From positions 3,472,001-3,536,000 of the forward strand of contig NC_067205.1 of the NCBI RefSeq assembly GCF_026262505.1: DNA of 64,000 bases. Direction: 5' to 3'. Made by a program: the position numbers and the translations under genes. Below the pieces are notes generated by a model. It saw nothing but the letters and a program-made list of their open reading frames with translations. It had not been told where the DNA came from and ran no database searches. This DNA comes from Trichomonas vaginalis G3. Its lineage: Eukaryota; Parabasalia; Trichomonadida; Trichomonadidae. This document shows positions 10,173-19,279 of the stretch, in pieces (the first letter of the stretch is position 1; each line of letters begins with the position of its first letter).

Positions 10173-10457
10173 TCATAAATTTTCCTCAATATCTTCATCA
10201 TCAGTGTTAACCCTATTGTAGTCATACTTGAAGCCATAAACTTTCTCTAACTTCTTAACGTACAATTTACATAACTTACCTTCGTCATCGTATGGTTTAA
10301 TGATATAACTATTTCTATCTTTATACACAGTCAATGAAAAGTCAACTGGTCTCGGATGTATTTGAAAGAACATGTTATGCTCAGGAAGGAAGAATAAATG
10401 TTTAAATGTATGTTTGTTATATGTTTTGATTTGTATGAGTTGCTTTTGTTCTGTCAT
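10173..10457 (-). CDS. small TIR-encoded protein, left copy
   Basis: The product is about 94 aa from the ATG at 10457. It contains KTYNKHTFKHLFFLPEHN and a YDDEGKLCKLYVKKLEKVYG stretch, then an acidic tail. It sits wholly inside the TIR, so element A carries it twice (32300-32584 is the other copy). Distant relatives with the same layout (NYNGHEFKNLFFVP...) occupy the TIRs of C and D. No family is recognised. A role in replication of the ends or in regulation is only a guess. Confidence 0.6.
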   Translation of the reverse strand: MTEQKQLIQIKTYNKHTFKHLFFLPEHNMFFQIHPRPVDFSLTVYKDRNSYIIKPYDDEGKLCKLYVKKLEKVYGFKYDYNRVNTDDEDIEENL

Positions 10458-10529
10458 TACATCCAAATAAAATAAAAATAAAATAAAAAATAAACTTAAA
10501 AATTAATGATATCACCACCCTCACACGTA

Positions 10530-10608
10530 TGAAAACATCCATTTAAATTTAGGTGAAGTGGTGATATCTCACCTGTTTTCTCACCTCTTTTTTCACCCGT
10601 TGAATTCA
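10530..10608. repeat. intergenic hairpin module (GGTGA/TCACC type)
   Basis: An AT-rich lead (TTTAAATTTA) is followed by GGTGAAGTGGTGA, a GATATC centre, TCACCTGTTTTCTCACCTC and TTTTTTCACCC, then GAATTCA. Repeated GGTGA words on one side face TCACC words on the other. It lies just beyond the 3' end of the coiled-coil gene, a typical position for these modules; a terminator or 3'-processing role is possible but unproven. Confidence 0.7.
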
Positions 10609-10613
10609 TTGCT

Positions 10614-10850
10614 TTATAACTCTCTTCCTTTCTCCAACTCTTCTAACTTCTTCCTAAGTTCAGCAATGTTGTCCTCATGAAGTTTAATCTTCCTTAATAT
10701 ACCTTCTCTATCTAATGGTTGCTTTATCTTTCTAAACTGAACTCTACCATCCTTCATAGTATGAATGTAAAAACCTTCTGGAATAGTTCCTGATTTAATG
10801 TATTCTACCAAAAACTTTTGTTTCATTGCTTCAGTGACTTTATTTGTCAT
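10614..10850 (-). CDS. small coiled-coil protein
   Basis: The product is about 78 aa from the ATG at 10850. It begins MTNKVTEAMKQKFLVEY, then GTIPEGFYIHTMKDGRVQFR, and ends in a strongly charged heptad region (KLHEDNIAELRKKLEELEK). The pattern predicts a short coiled coil. Homologues lie at 36988-37230 and 54162-54398. It is always next to the Pro-rich membrane-protein gene or the TIR, so a structural or accessory virion role is conceivable. Family not recognised. Confidence 0.65.
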   Translation of the reverse strand: MTNKVTEAMKQKFLVEYIKSGTIPEGFYIHTMKDGRVQFRKIKQPLDREGILRKIKLHEDNIAELRKKLEELEKGREL

Positions 10851-10898
10851 TTCAATCAAATAAAAATTTTAATATTAAATAAAAATAACGTTATTTTT

Positions 10899-11357
10899 TC
10901 AGTAAGGAAACGCAGGAGTTTTACGATTTATTTGAGGAGTGGGTTCTGGTTTAAATGTTGGAGTCGGTTTAGGAGTTGACTTTTGAACAGGAGTTTGTAT
11001 TTCCATAGGTTCAGGAGTCATTGAAGGTGTTGTTTGTGAAGGCGTTGGTTTTGGCGAAGGTGTTGGAGTTTGTTTAACTTCAGCTACTTCAGTATTATTT
11101 ACAACATTTGCTTTATTTCTTTTCAACATCATAACTGCTCCTGCTGTAGCTAGCAAACCTAGTGGGAGACCATATTTTATATAAGGACTTGACCAAATGC
11201 TATTTTTGACAGGAGCTGGTGGAATACCTAACCTTGGTGAGACTGCTCTTTGCCATTGTGCAGCTCGTAAGAAATATTCAATAGGTGCTCCATAATCGTT
11301 TGGTAAAGTTTGTTTCATAGATGGTGAAGGTTCACGAGAGCTTGATGAAGAACTCAT
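10899..11357 (-). CDS. Pro/Thr-rich single-pass membrane protein
   Basis: The product is 152 aa. A Ser-rich N-terminus is followed by a predicted membrane segment (GLPLGLLATAGAVMML, about 73-88), a short basic stop (KRNK) and a long Pro/Thr/Lys tail with repeated PTP, KPTP and EPTP units. It lies between the coiled-coil and capsid genes on the same strand. Its build suggests a virion membrane or surface component, but no named family is recognised. Repeat number differs from the B copy (53642-54112). Confidence 0.6.
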   Translation of the reverse strand: MSSSSSSREPSPSMKQTLPNDYGAPIEYFLRAAQWQRAVSPRLGIPPAPVKNSIWSSPYIKYGLPLGLLATAGAVMMLKRNKANVVNNTEVAEVKQTPTPSPKPTPSQTTPSMTPEPMEIQTPVQKSTPKPTPTFKPEPTPQINRKTPAFPY

Positions 11358-11447
11358 TTATAAGCTTTAAAAATAAACGTTCATCCTTTATTCCTCACTG
11401 TCGTCCGTGCTAAGTTATAGTCATCTAATCTTATTATTGGGATGCCA

Positions 11448-12959
11448 TTAGCACGCACCTGATGCAAAGCAACAATCCCTCATAAATCCAATAAGTGGCT
11501 TTGGTACATTTTCAGTTGCTAGTTCAATAGGTCCTTTAACAGACAATTTGTATGTTATTGGAGCAGTAGATGTTTGACCTTGCTGGAAGCAAAAGTCCAC
11601 TTCTGTTGGAAAACCACATAAGAAATGTGTGTTGTCATAGCTATCCCATTTATGTTCCACACTACCATCATCCACCAATGACCTCATAACATCTTCATTA
11701 AATCCAATCATATCATTGTTTGTATTGCAAGCGTTCGCAACCATTTCATAAAATACAGGTCCATATGATTTTTCAGGTTCTGCAGGCATATTTCCATAAG
11801 CTCCCATGGAAAGCTGAAGATATTTAAACTTAGGGTTCTCAAAATTAACATAATAGTTGTCTTTCTTTCTAAATAGTGCCCAAATACTTTTAACATTAAT
11901 AGGCGTATAAGCTGCTGTAAATGTTGCACTTGAACTATCTGTATTCTTTGAGAATGAACCATCCATAGGAATCCAATCCATAACTTTAACAGGAAAACAT
12001 AAAGCCTCGTTTGTATAATGTTCTACAAGTTCTGTATAAATGTTAGGGTCTAAAGAGAATGACTTTGGATGAATGAAACATTCATTAAAATCCATCTTTG
12101 TTCGAAATAGTTGCTGGGTTACAGTTGTAATAGTAACTGTTCCACTAGCTTCAGTTGCCTTCGTTATCATAGTGAATGGTTCATTCCATGGAACAAATTT
12201 ATTTGTCGGTGGATTTGAATCTGAAGCAAATGCAACTTTAAGAGTTGGATTGAAAGCAATGATATCATTTACAGATATAGATGTGCATTGTAAGGCGTCG
12301 CTACTGAACTTTACTTTAAGCTGAATGTTTCCTGCAAAAGCTGGAATAAATCGAATAGCTTCTAATGGAAGGAATCTTCTAACAGGAATTCTTAAACGAA
12401 GCTTAAAATCAAATGATTTTCCTGCTGTAATTGGACCACTAACAATTTGTCCTGTTCTGCATGTTCCCGAATGACTCCATACATCTTCATGTCGAGTCTT
12501 TGAGAAAACATCTACTTTCTTTATTTGTTCGGTAGTTTGTGAGTTTGAAGTTATATATGCTTCTTCTCTTGCGTTGTCTTGAGAATATACGATACGACCA
12601 TTTGCAAGGATTTGATATCCAGCAACTGCATAGAAAGCGTCATCGAAACCAATCCAAAATCCTGGTGGGTTTGTTTTATTGGAACCTGAACCAATTTCTT
12701 TATCTGCAATAAATTGACCTTCCATTTTATACGTAATGAATGTATTGTAAAGGTCCAACATATTTTCACCAGGAGGTGAGAGATTGAATGTTACCCATGT
12801 GTTATCTTTAGCAGTTCCAGGTTGTGATGGAATCTTTGCGTCAGAATATTTTCTATTAGTGTCACCAATTTGAACTGCATTGTCTATGATATCGAAATAT
12901 GAGCGAATCTGATGAATATGCTCTGCTGGAGTAAATTCGTTTAACTGTTCGTTCTGCAT
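11448..12959 (-). CDS. major capsid protein, double jelly-roll type
   Basis: The product is 503 aa, the usual size of Polinton/adenovirus-lineage double jelly-roll capsid proteins. Alternating beta-strand and loop composition, an early WVTFNLSPPGENMLDLYNT block (55-73) and FKLRLRIPVRRFLPLEAIRF (185-204), followed by a strand-rich region, resemble Polinton capsid proteins. It is the longest gene of the left structural cluster and has a near-identical copy at 52038-53612. A TTTTTATC-type promoter motif lies just upstream. It looks whole or nearly so. The alternative is another large virion protein. Confidence 0.75.
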   Translation of the reverse strand: MQNEQLNEFTPAEHIHQIRSYFDIIDNAVQIGDTNRKYSDAKIPSQPGTAKDNTWVTFNLSPPGENMLDLYNTFITYKMEGQFIADKEIGSGSNKTNPPGFWIGFDDAFYAVAGYQILANGRIVYSQDNAREEAYITSNSQTTEQIKKVDVFSKTRHEDVWSHSGTCRTGQIVSGPITAGKSFDFKLRLRIPVRRFLPLEAIRFIPAFAGNIQLKVKFSSDALQCTSISVNDIIAFNPTLKVAFASDSNPPTNKFVPWNEPFTMITKATEASGTVTITTVTQQLFRTKMDFNECFIHPKSFSLDPNIYTELVEHYTNEALCFPVKVMDWIPMDGSFSKNTDSSSATFTAAYTPINVKSIWALFRKKDNYYVNFENPKFKYLQLSMGAYGNMPAEPEKSYGPVFYEMVANACNTNNDMIGFNEDVMRSLVDDGSVEHKWDSYDNTHFLCGFPTEVDFCFQQGQTSTAPITYKLSVKGPIELATENVPKPLIGFMRDCCFASGAC

Positions 12960-12986
12960 GTATTTACTTCAGATAAAAATATCTAT

Positions 12987-13421
12987 TTACTTCATTATTC
13001 TCACTCTTCTTCTTGGCATTCGTGGTGGAAGTTGTTTCTTGACATTTTCAATGAACTGTACATTCTCTTTTGTCTCAACTTCTTTCACTGGCGGGTCAGG
13101 GTTCTTTGACTCGGTTTGTTTTTCAATGAAATTCACGAACTTTGCAATAAGCTCTTGGTTCGTTATTGAAAGACATCTGGCTTCTTTTCTTCTTGGTTCT
13201 TTTGGTGGCTCAGTTTGAACAGAAGGTTTTATATGGGCTTCGTGGGCTTCGCCCTTGCCATGCACCTTAATGTTGTCGCTCTCTGCATTCGCTAATGGAA
13301 CCTTTCTTTTTCTTACGTATATTTTACCATCTTTACTCTGACTTACGTAATAGAAAGGATGTTGTATTCCTCTTGCGTCATTTAATATAATAGACTCTCG
13401 CTCTGATTTTGACAAGCTCAT
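12987..13421 (-). CDS. small basic protein of the capsid gene cluster
   Basis: The product is 144 aa. An N-terminal SKSERESIILNDARGIQHPF block and a strand-like YYVSQSKDGKIYVRKRKVP precede a variable middle. The C-terminus is very basic and Pro-rich (LPPRMPRRRVRIMK). It lies 27 bp upstream of the capsid gene on the same strand. The middle contains a GC-rich hairpin (13244-13254) that lengthens the protein without breaking it; the B copy (51582-52010) differs exactly there. A DNA- or capsid-binding role is inferred only from charge and position. Confidence 0.6.
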   Translation of the reverse strand: MSLSKSERESIILNDARGIQHPFYYVSQSKDGKIYVRKRKVPLANAESDNIKVHGKGEAHEAHIKPSVQTEPPKEPRRKEARCLSITNQELIAKFVNFIEKQTESKNPDPPVKEVETKENVQFIENVKKQLPPRMPRRRVRIMK

Positions 13422-13445
13422 TTTACATCGGTTAAAGTTTTAATT

Positions 13446-13466
13446 TTGTTTTTTATCTACAGTCAA
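13446..13466. promoter_or_regulatory. TTTTTTATCTACAG promoter-like motif
   Basis: A TTTTTATC core lies 10-18 bp upstream of the start codon. The same core precedes the 285-aa gene (13743-13763), the capsid gene (12966-12983, other strand) and, in the form TTTTATCTCC, the ATPase-side genes (30514-30532). Its recurrence at fixed distance suggests a shared core promoter or initiator of the element. Confidence 0.45.
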
Positions 13467-13739
13467 ATGACTCAGACAAGTCATATGGACAAGACCCAAG
13501 GGGTCATAGATGTTGAAGCATTGAAGAAAGAAATTCGCGAGCAAATTTTATCCGAACTGAAGGAACAAAAACAAGAACAAAAGCCAGAGAGACCAAAGAG
13601 AAAACTTAGTGAAAAACAACTAGCTGCATTAGCTGCTGGAAGACAGAAGAACCCACGTTTGCTGGCGAAAAAAGCTAGAGAAGAAGCAAAAGCAAAGGAA
13701 GAACAAAAAGCAAAGGAAGCTGAAGCAAAGAAAGAGTAA
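13467..13739 (+). CDS. Lys/Ala/Glu-rich coiled-coil protein
   Basis: The product is about 90 aa from the ATG at 13467. After a short N-terminus come an EALKKEIREQILSELKEQ helix, an RPKRKLSEKQLAALAAGRQK basic segment and an (A/K/E)-rich helical tail. It is divergent from the 144-aa gene and followed 24 bp later by the 285-aa gene. Composition suggests a nucleic-acid-binding or core protein of the virion. The B copy (51297-51536) has a shorter tail. Function unknown. Confidence 0.6.
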   Translation: MTQTSHMDKTQGVIDVEALKKEIREQILSELKEQKQEQKPERPKRKLSEKQLAALAAGRQKNPRLLAKKAREEAKAKEEQKAKEAEAKKE

Positions 13740-13763
13740 ATGGTTTATTTTTATCCAAACTAA

Positions 13764-14621
13764 ATGTATAGACAAATACCTTTATCTGTTGCGTTCAGTA
13801 GTGAAAACCCTGACGTCAAAATAAAGGGGAACAGAGTAACGTTTAAGTTTCCAACAGACTGGATTGTGAACATAAATGAAGAGAAGTACATTGGCATAAC
13901 ATCTATGTATATAACACGTGCTTTCAGAAAGGTTGACTTTATACTTCAAGTCGAGATAGAAAATGACGAACAGTCTTTAAGCGCCCAAAACATTCACATA
14001 TACAAATACTTTAAAGACGATACAACATTGTTGCAATGTATGATTTCATTTAATGAGATGTTCGAGAAAAAGTTCAACATTGAAGTACAAACTTTACAGC
14101 CTTTACGTGAGTTTCTTGCACAACTGAAAGAAGAAGGTAGTCAGCCACAACTTATAGACTTTCATTATGAATTTAATGAAAATGAAGATGGAACTCATGA
14201 CTGTCAATTCATTGTATTCTCACCATTCAATGAAGTCGCTAAAAAGAAAGAAAATCCATTACGTATAAGATTTCAAATCTCCGAACCAAGTGATGATTTT
14301 AAGAATGTTTTCAATTATGATGCAATGCTTCCGAGGAAAAATGAATTTTCAAAGATTGTAACACCTGGCATTTGGGATAGAAAGCAAGCAATACTTTACT
14401 CTAATATAGCCAAAGGCGTTGAAAATGAGTTCATTGGTCATACAAGAACTTCACCACTTCCTAACCCTAAATACTATAAATTAACTGGCTTCAATCGTGA
14501 GTTTTGGATAGACATGTTCTCCACTCATGACCATAAATGTCCGGTGTTCTTGCCTCCAGACCATAAGGACTGTCTCTACATTGAAGCACAACTCTTAAAC
14601 TCTACCATCGCAGTATTGTAA
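13764..14621 (+). CDS. putative minor structural protein (conserved Polinton gene)
   Basis: The product is 285 aa. It starts MYRQIPLSVAFSSENPD and is rich in beta-strand patterns, with VTFKFPTDWIVNINEEKYIG, LRIRFQISEPSDDF and GFNREFWIDMFSTHDHKCP. It is convergent with pPolB and has a near-identical copy at 50415-51272. Size, position beside the capsid cluster and strand-rich composition are compatible with a penton or other minor capsid protein, but no diagnostic motif is visible. It looks whole. Confidence 0.55.
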   Translation: MYRQIPLSVAFSSENPDVKIKGNRVTFKFPTDWIVNINEEKYIGITSMYITRAFRKVDFILQVEIENDEQSLSAQNIHIYKYFKDDTTLLQCMISFNEMFEKKFNIEVQTLQPLREFLAQLKEEGSQPQLIDFHYEFNENEDGTHDCQFIVFSPFNEVAKKKENPLRIRFQISEPSDDFKNVFNYDAMLPRKNEFSKIVTPGIWDRKQAILYSNIAKGVENEFIGHTRTSPLPNPKYYKLTGFNREFWIDMFSTHDHKCPVFLPPDHKDCLYIEAQLLNSTIAVL

Positions 14622-14675
14622 AATCTACGCTAGCTTTATTTTTATCACGAATGACCTCATTGCTGACAAAAATAA

Positions 14676-14700
14676 GCCGCTAGCGGCAAGGGCGAAGCCC
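14676..14700. repeat. GC-rich double-hairpin insertion (25 bp)
   Basis: Hairpin 1 is GCCGC-TA-GCGGC and hairpin 2 is GGGC-GAA-GCCC, joined by AA. Element B has the same flanks (AAAAATAA and ATGACCTCAG) directly joined at 50360/50361, so this is a clean 25-bp insertion. An identical 25-bp unit lies at 22681-22705 with similar flanks. Confidence 0.9.
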
Positions 14701-17700
14701 ATGACCTCAGAACTTCAACTTACGAATAAAGCTTGTTTTAGTCGTTATTGAAAAGTTGAACTTTTCAGCAAAGCAAGGTTGACATGACTTACATAAGTCG
14801 AATGCAATCTCTTGACCATCATGAAGTGCTTTGTAAAGTTTCATTAAACTGAACTCAGAGTCTTTGTCATATGTTCCAACAGGTATGTGAATGTTCTTAT
14901 CTTCATTGTAATAGCATTGTATAGCTTCAGGAAACATTTCATTAGCGGTTAAAGCAATAACATCTTGCTTCACGCCTTTCATTCTGCAGTGAAATGCAAC
15001 TTCATTTAAATCGTTAGTGAGTAAGTCTATGTAGGTCTTCTTTCCACAGAAAATACTTTTATAAGCTAAACTTTGTTTTCCAGGTGTTATTTCTGCAAAG
15101 TCGCTATGAAATTGACCAAGGTTCTTTCCTATAAGTTCGCGACCATATCTCTTCTTAAACTCTGCTGCAAGCTTTGGTATGTCTTCATTATATAAGTGCA
15201 TACTGTCGGTATCCTGGTAAAAGATTTGAAGACCCATATCTTCAGCAGTACAGAATACTTCATTCATAATACGTTTTGACATAGACAGAATATTAACACC
15301 AAGTGGACAGAAGTTAAAGTGTCTGCAAATGCTTTTCGTTAGCTTGAAAATAGTTTTATCTGAACCATCCAAACCTTCGAACTTCACTATATGGTTGTAA
15401 TTTCTTATAGCATATCTTATAGCATCTTTGTCATTTACTATGGTTATTTTTGACTCAATAGGAGATAGAATAGTTTTGCCATAAATGCTGTTCAGAATGA
15501 GTTTTATAATTTCTTGTAAGGGGTTTCCTTCTTTCTTATACTTTAACCTTAACTCAAACAACTTCTTTACTTCATCTCTTATTCTCATATCTCTGTTTCC
15601 ATCGTAATAGTATCCTTGCAACACTTCACATTTGACACCTTGATATTTTATGAGGTCTTGTAATGTTATATGGTCAACATACATGAGACAGCAAGTGTTT
15701 GAACTTCTTGGAACGTTAAGTTCTGGATTTAGTTCAGGGTCGCAAACTATTAAATGAAAGTGTCTGGGTATACCAATCTCTGTTATCTTAATGAGAACAA
15801 AGAAGCCAGACATAAACTTTTCACCAATGGGTTCCTTTTGGTCATCATCGAATAAATGTCTCATGAGATACTCTGTGCTTAACATTTCTTCCTTCAATAC
15901 TTTTGGAATACCTTCTAAAGTATAAAGTCTTGCTATAGCTGAAGGATATAATGAAACAGTGTCGAAGTCAGCAATGAGTTTCTTTTTGCTCTTTTGTTTC
16001 ATGTTATCTGACAACATACATCTTCCACCTTGAATGCATCTCGAAATAAATTCTCTTGGTTTATTTGAGAGGTCATAAAGATTTCCATTCGGGAAGTATA
16101 CTCTGTTCTCAAACAATTTGTTAGCAATTGAACAAATACTAACGTAGTCATAAACGTTTAAATCAAACTCTTTCAATAAGTCATTGCGGAACTTTACAAA
16201 ACCTTCTCTTAAAATTCTTACATCTTGTTTGCAGTAAAACGTGCTATATTTTTCTAAGTCGAAGTGGTTTTCATCTATTCTGCAACCTTTGATGGAATCT
16301 ATGTTTTTCATAATGTATCTGCATCATGGATAAACTTACATGCTTCAGAAATGACACCAGTTCTGTTGTCATTTGCTAACAAAACACTGCTGTAGTAGTT
16401 ATATGGAAATACTTCTTTCGGTCCTGTTTGTAAGTTAAACATAGCAGGAAATAGTTTAAGCTTCTTATTTATAACACTGTAAGAGTCTTTTATAATAATT
16501 GCCCGTCCTTTATATAAACCAGTTATTTGCATTGTTCGTGAACCTTTAATGATGGGAGTTCCTTTCACTTCTGTCATGTGTCTTAAGATGAAGTTTATGT
16601 CATAACTGAGGTTGTGGAAATATATTAAACTCTTGTCAGGAAGTCTTTCCAAAAATTCTGTTGCACAGTTTTGACCCCAAATGCTTTCACTCACTGAACC
16701 ATCTTCACTGTCATAACAGATGTTAAAAGCTTTATGAAAGCCGTCTGTGCTACACTCAAAGTCAGCAAAGAAAACGTGCTCAGGAATGAATTTACATTTA
16801 GCTTTATTTACTTCTTTTGACTCTGCTTTCTTCTTCAGTTGTACACAATACTTTGGAGCATATGTCAAATCTTTAAATGGTGCAAGGTTCTGTTTATATA
16901 AGTCAGTAGTATATGTGAAAAGTTCTCCATAAGAAATAGGTTCGAAATATTTGCACTCCCACAATGTTTTCATAACATCCCATAGCGGTGTTGTTCTATC
17001 ATAACGAACTACATATTTATCTTCTCTCTTTTGTATAAATCTTCATCTGTTTCTCAATGTTCATTCCACCACACTCCTTCAAGATTTCTATATAGTTTCG
17101 AATGAAGTATGTTGTCATTGGTAATCTTTCATTTAGCATGTAGTGGTCTTCAACAAGAAGTAAGTCAATAGTTCTAACAGTTTCGCATTCTTTTGGTATA
17201 TATCTCTTTATTTCATTATGTCTTGAGTCATTGAAATAACCAATGGTAACATTAAATGCTATACCTGTTCGTCGAAATTTCTTGTACTTTACTTTGAGGA
17301 AAGTCTCTAACACGAATGACTTCTCTCATGTGGTCAATAGTTTCTTCATTTACTCCAGCCTGAATGCAAGCATAAACGAAACAATTGTCCTCTGTCATAA
17401 GTGTTGCAGTTCTTTTGTTCAGTTCATGGAAGATTTGGTAGCGTTCAAGATTTATAGGTAATGTGCAAAGATACTTCCAGAACTGACCGCTTCTCTTCTT
17501 ATAAAACTTCTTTTCACCATTATCTTTCCAAAAGCTTTCTATAAGTGCTGGGTTTCCTGTTTGCTTAAGAGCTTCCAAAATGGCTTTCTGGTCATTTGTC
17601 AGTGTGCTTTCATCTCTATATGGTCTCTTTTTTGGTTTGCCTTTCTTTACATCTGACATCGTTAAGCCTTCATATTCTGTTAAATCATACATCTTTATTT

Positions 17701-18194
17701 CAGTAAGATTCTTTATGTTTGTCAAGAAGAAGTCATAGTGCATTTCAACAATACCTGCAGCATTTGCTTCTATCTCTGATATAAAGTTCTCCTTCAAGAG
17801 CTGATGTAGTAATGTTCCAATATTATTGAGGTTTAACGTAGAACATTCATACTTTCCACCAAGTTTATAACATACCATCCATCTTGTTGTGAGTTTATTT
17901 TAATTTTCTCTAAGAGTCTCATGAAAACCTTACCGAAATGTTTGTGTAAGTAGTCTCTGTTTGGTTCATCTAAAGCTTCGATGTTAAAGTCAATGAGTCT
18001 ATTGCCTGACTTCACATTTCTCTTCCTATTCTCTTCATCTTTCTTTAACCATCTCTCACCTTCTTTTGGTTTGTCGTCAATGGAACGAATGACATCGTTA
18101 GCTTTGCGAACTTGTTCTATAGCACTTTTAAACATCTCTCTTCTCTGTTGTTTCAGTGTGTCGTCTCTTCTTCTTGTTTCACCAACGTTTGCAT

Positions 18195-18220
18195 GGGCTA
18201 CGCCCGCGCCGTCATGCGGC
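18195..18220. repeat. GC-rich double hairpin inside the pPolB gene
   Basis: Hairpins GGGC-TAC-GCCC and GCCG-TCATG-CGGC lie next to each other. The B copy of the gene lacks this segment and also a neighbouring duplicated block (sequence around VRQEMFDIT occurs twice in A and once in B), so insertion and local duplication occurred together in A. Confidence 0.8.
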
Positions 18221-18386
18221 TTTGTTATGTCAAACATTTCTTGACGAACATCATGCGAAAGAGCTTTACGAGTATGACCAACGTTCGCATTTGTTATGTC
18301 AAACATTTCTCTTCTTACTTCATGAGGTACTGAACGTCTATGATATAAGTCAATAGCAATGTCATTTAAAGGAAATGCTCTTGCAT

Positions 18387-18412
18387 GGACTTCGTCCTCG
18401 CCGCGTTGCGGC
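18387..18412. repeat. GC-rich double hairpin inside the pPolB gene, shared with B
   Basis: Hairpins GGAC-TTC-GTCC and GCCGC-GTT-GCGGC are joined by TC. Element B has the same unit at 46742-46767 with imperfect stems, so this insertion predates the split of the copies. Confidence 0.8.
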
Positions 18413-18579
18413 TTTATGAACTCATGAATTCTATCATAACTTATTGCACCATTGTAGTCTTTAATGAAGTCAGCGAGTGCTTTTTTGTTTGTCGCGTAAT
18501 GTTTTGCAACATCTATATTAGCTTCTGTAAGAAGTTGTTTTATTTCCGAGTGTTCTAACTTAGACAACTTCCGATACAT

Positions 18580-18670
18580 CTTTAGTAGGAAATAAAAAAA
18601 TATTTTTTGAAAAAATTAGATTAGATTTTTTTTAAGTTATTTTTCAAAATAATTTAATATTTTTATTTTA
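18580..18670. promoter_or_regulatory. AT-only divergent promoter region between pPolB and 157-aa gene
   Basis: These 91 bp are almost pure A/T with long T runs and a partly symmetrical TTTTTTGAAAAAA ... TTATTTTTCAAAATAA arrangement. The region separates the starts of two divergent genes and is conserved in element B (46484-46574). It must contain both promoters. Confidence 0.6.
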
Positions 18671-19144
18671 ATGAAACACATGCAAGATTGCAAGTTCTTT
18701 TCATACAATGCTCTCGCTACTGCCATCAAGAATGAGTTCAATGGTGCTTCAAACGTCAATGTTATCTTTAACAAGAAGTTTGTGAAAGAATCTAAGTTCG
18801 GTCAGTATGTCAGACCATTAGCTATTGTCATTGACCGCAAACGTTATACTTCACAAGAGTTAGCAGTAGTTTTGAAACAAAAGAGTTTCTTCGTGAATGT
18901 CAAAGATACTCATTATACTGTCATAAAGAACTCCAACATTGACTTCTTCAGTATTGCTATGAATCTTTCCGAACAGAAAGAATATAAGAAGGGTGAAACA
19001 TCTGTGAAATATTATCCTTCATCTCTGAAGACAATAACGAACAAAGATGTTATACAAAAGTTCTTACCAAAGGTTGAAGAAGCTTCAATTGACATTGACG
19101 AAGGAAGTGAAATGGTTGAAGAAATTGACCCTGAAGCTATTTAA
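18671..19144 (+). CDS. conserved 157-aa Polinton protein
   Basis: The product is 157 aa. It starts MKHMQDCKFFSYNALATAIK, continues with a basic region (NKKFVKESKFGQYVRP, VIDRKRYTSQELAVVLKQKS) and ends in an acidic tail (IDEGSEMVEEIDPEAI). No known family is recognised. It is always divergent from pPolB, so a replication-linked role such as terminal protein or DNA-binding factor is conceivable but unproven. A decayed copy lies at 46012-46483, and the tail of a clearly diverged relative is at 55278-55473. It looks whole here. Confidence 0.65.
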   Translation: MKHMQDCKFFSYNALATAIKNEFNGASNVNVIFNKKFVKESKFGQYVRPLAIVIDRKRYTSQELAVVLKQKSFFVNVKDTHYTVIKNSNIDFFSIAMNLSEQKEYKKGETSVKYYPSSLKTITNKDVIQKFLPKVEEASIDIDEGSEMVEEIDPEAI

Positions 19145-19231
19145 CCAAAAATATATTTTTGGTGAAGAGACCCAAAGGGTCAGAGCCGCAAAGCGGCTAG
19201 GTGAGATATCACCTGTTTTTTCACCTCATTC
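19143..19231. repeat. hairpin module carrying a double hairpin, between convergent genes
   Basis: The module AAAATATATTTTTGGTGAAGA / GGTGAGATATCACC / TTTTTTCACC lies between the convergent 157-aa and KilA-N genes. A GC-rich double hairpin (19169-19197: GACCC-AAA-GGGTC and GCCGC-AAA-GCGGC) sits exactly between its two GGTGA words, where modules in the array run straight through. Confidence 0.85.
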
Positions 19232-19279
19232 TCTCTTCGTTAATGTTGTCGTGACTTCTTCGTTAATGTTGTCGTGACT

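Larger units (their letters stand above)
9948..10630. repeat. left terminal inverted repeat of Polinton A
   Basis: It pairs with 32127-32809. It includes a subterminal hairpin (about 9963-10005), an AACCTTAAATATTTA block shared by all copies in the window, a GTTAGTGA/TCACTAAC-type minisatellite (about 10090-10180), the small TIR gene and one hairpin module (10530-10608). The arms differ at only a handful of positions, which implies recent insertion or active homogenisation. Confidence 0.9.
14707..18579 (-). pseudogene. POLB: protein-primed DNA polymerase B, degraded copy
   Basis: The region spans about 1290 codons, normal for a Polinton pPolB. Recognisable parts are the exonuclease motif Exo I (FADFECSTDG, near 16755-16770), Exo II (FHNLSYDINF, near 16600), palm motif A (ADFDTVSLYPSAIARL, near 15945-15975), motif B (ILNSIYGK, near 15480-15500) and motif C (YQDTDSM, near 15200-15217). 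The N-terminal third is specific to the element and holds two GC-rich double hairpins. It replicates the element from protein-primed ends. It is interrupted about four times. A less damaged copy lies at 46575-50354. Confidence 0.9.

Noticed and set aside
12073-12324. Plus-strand ORF opposite the capsid gene
   Set aside because: It is the complement of a conserved coding region and recurs only as its shadow at 52673-52924.
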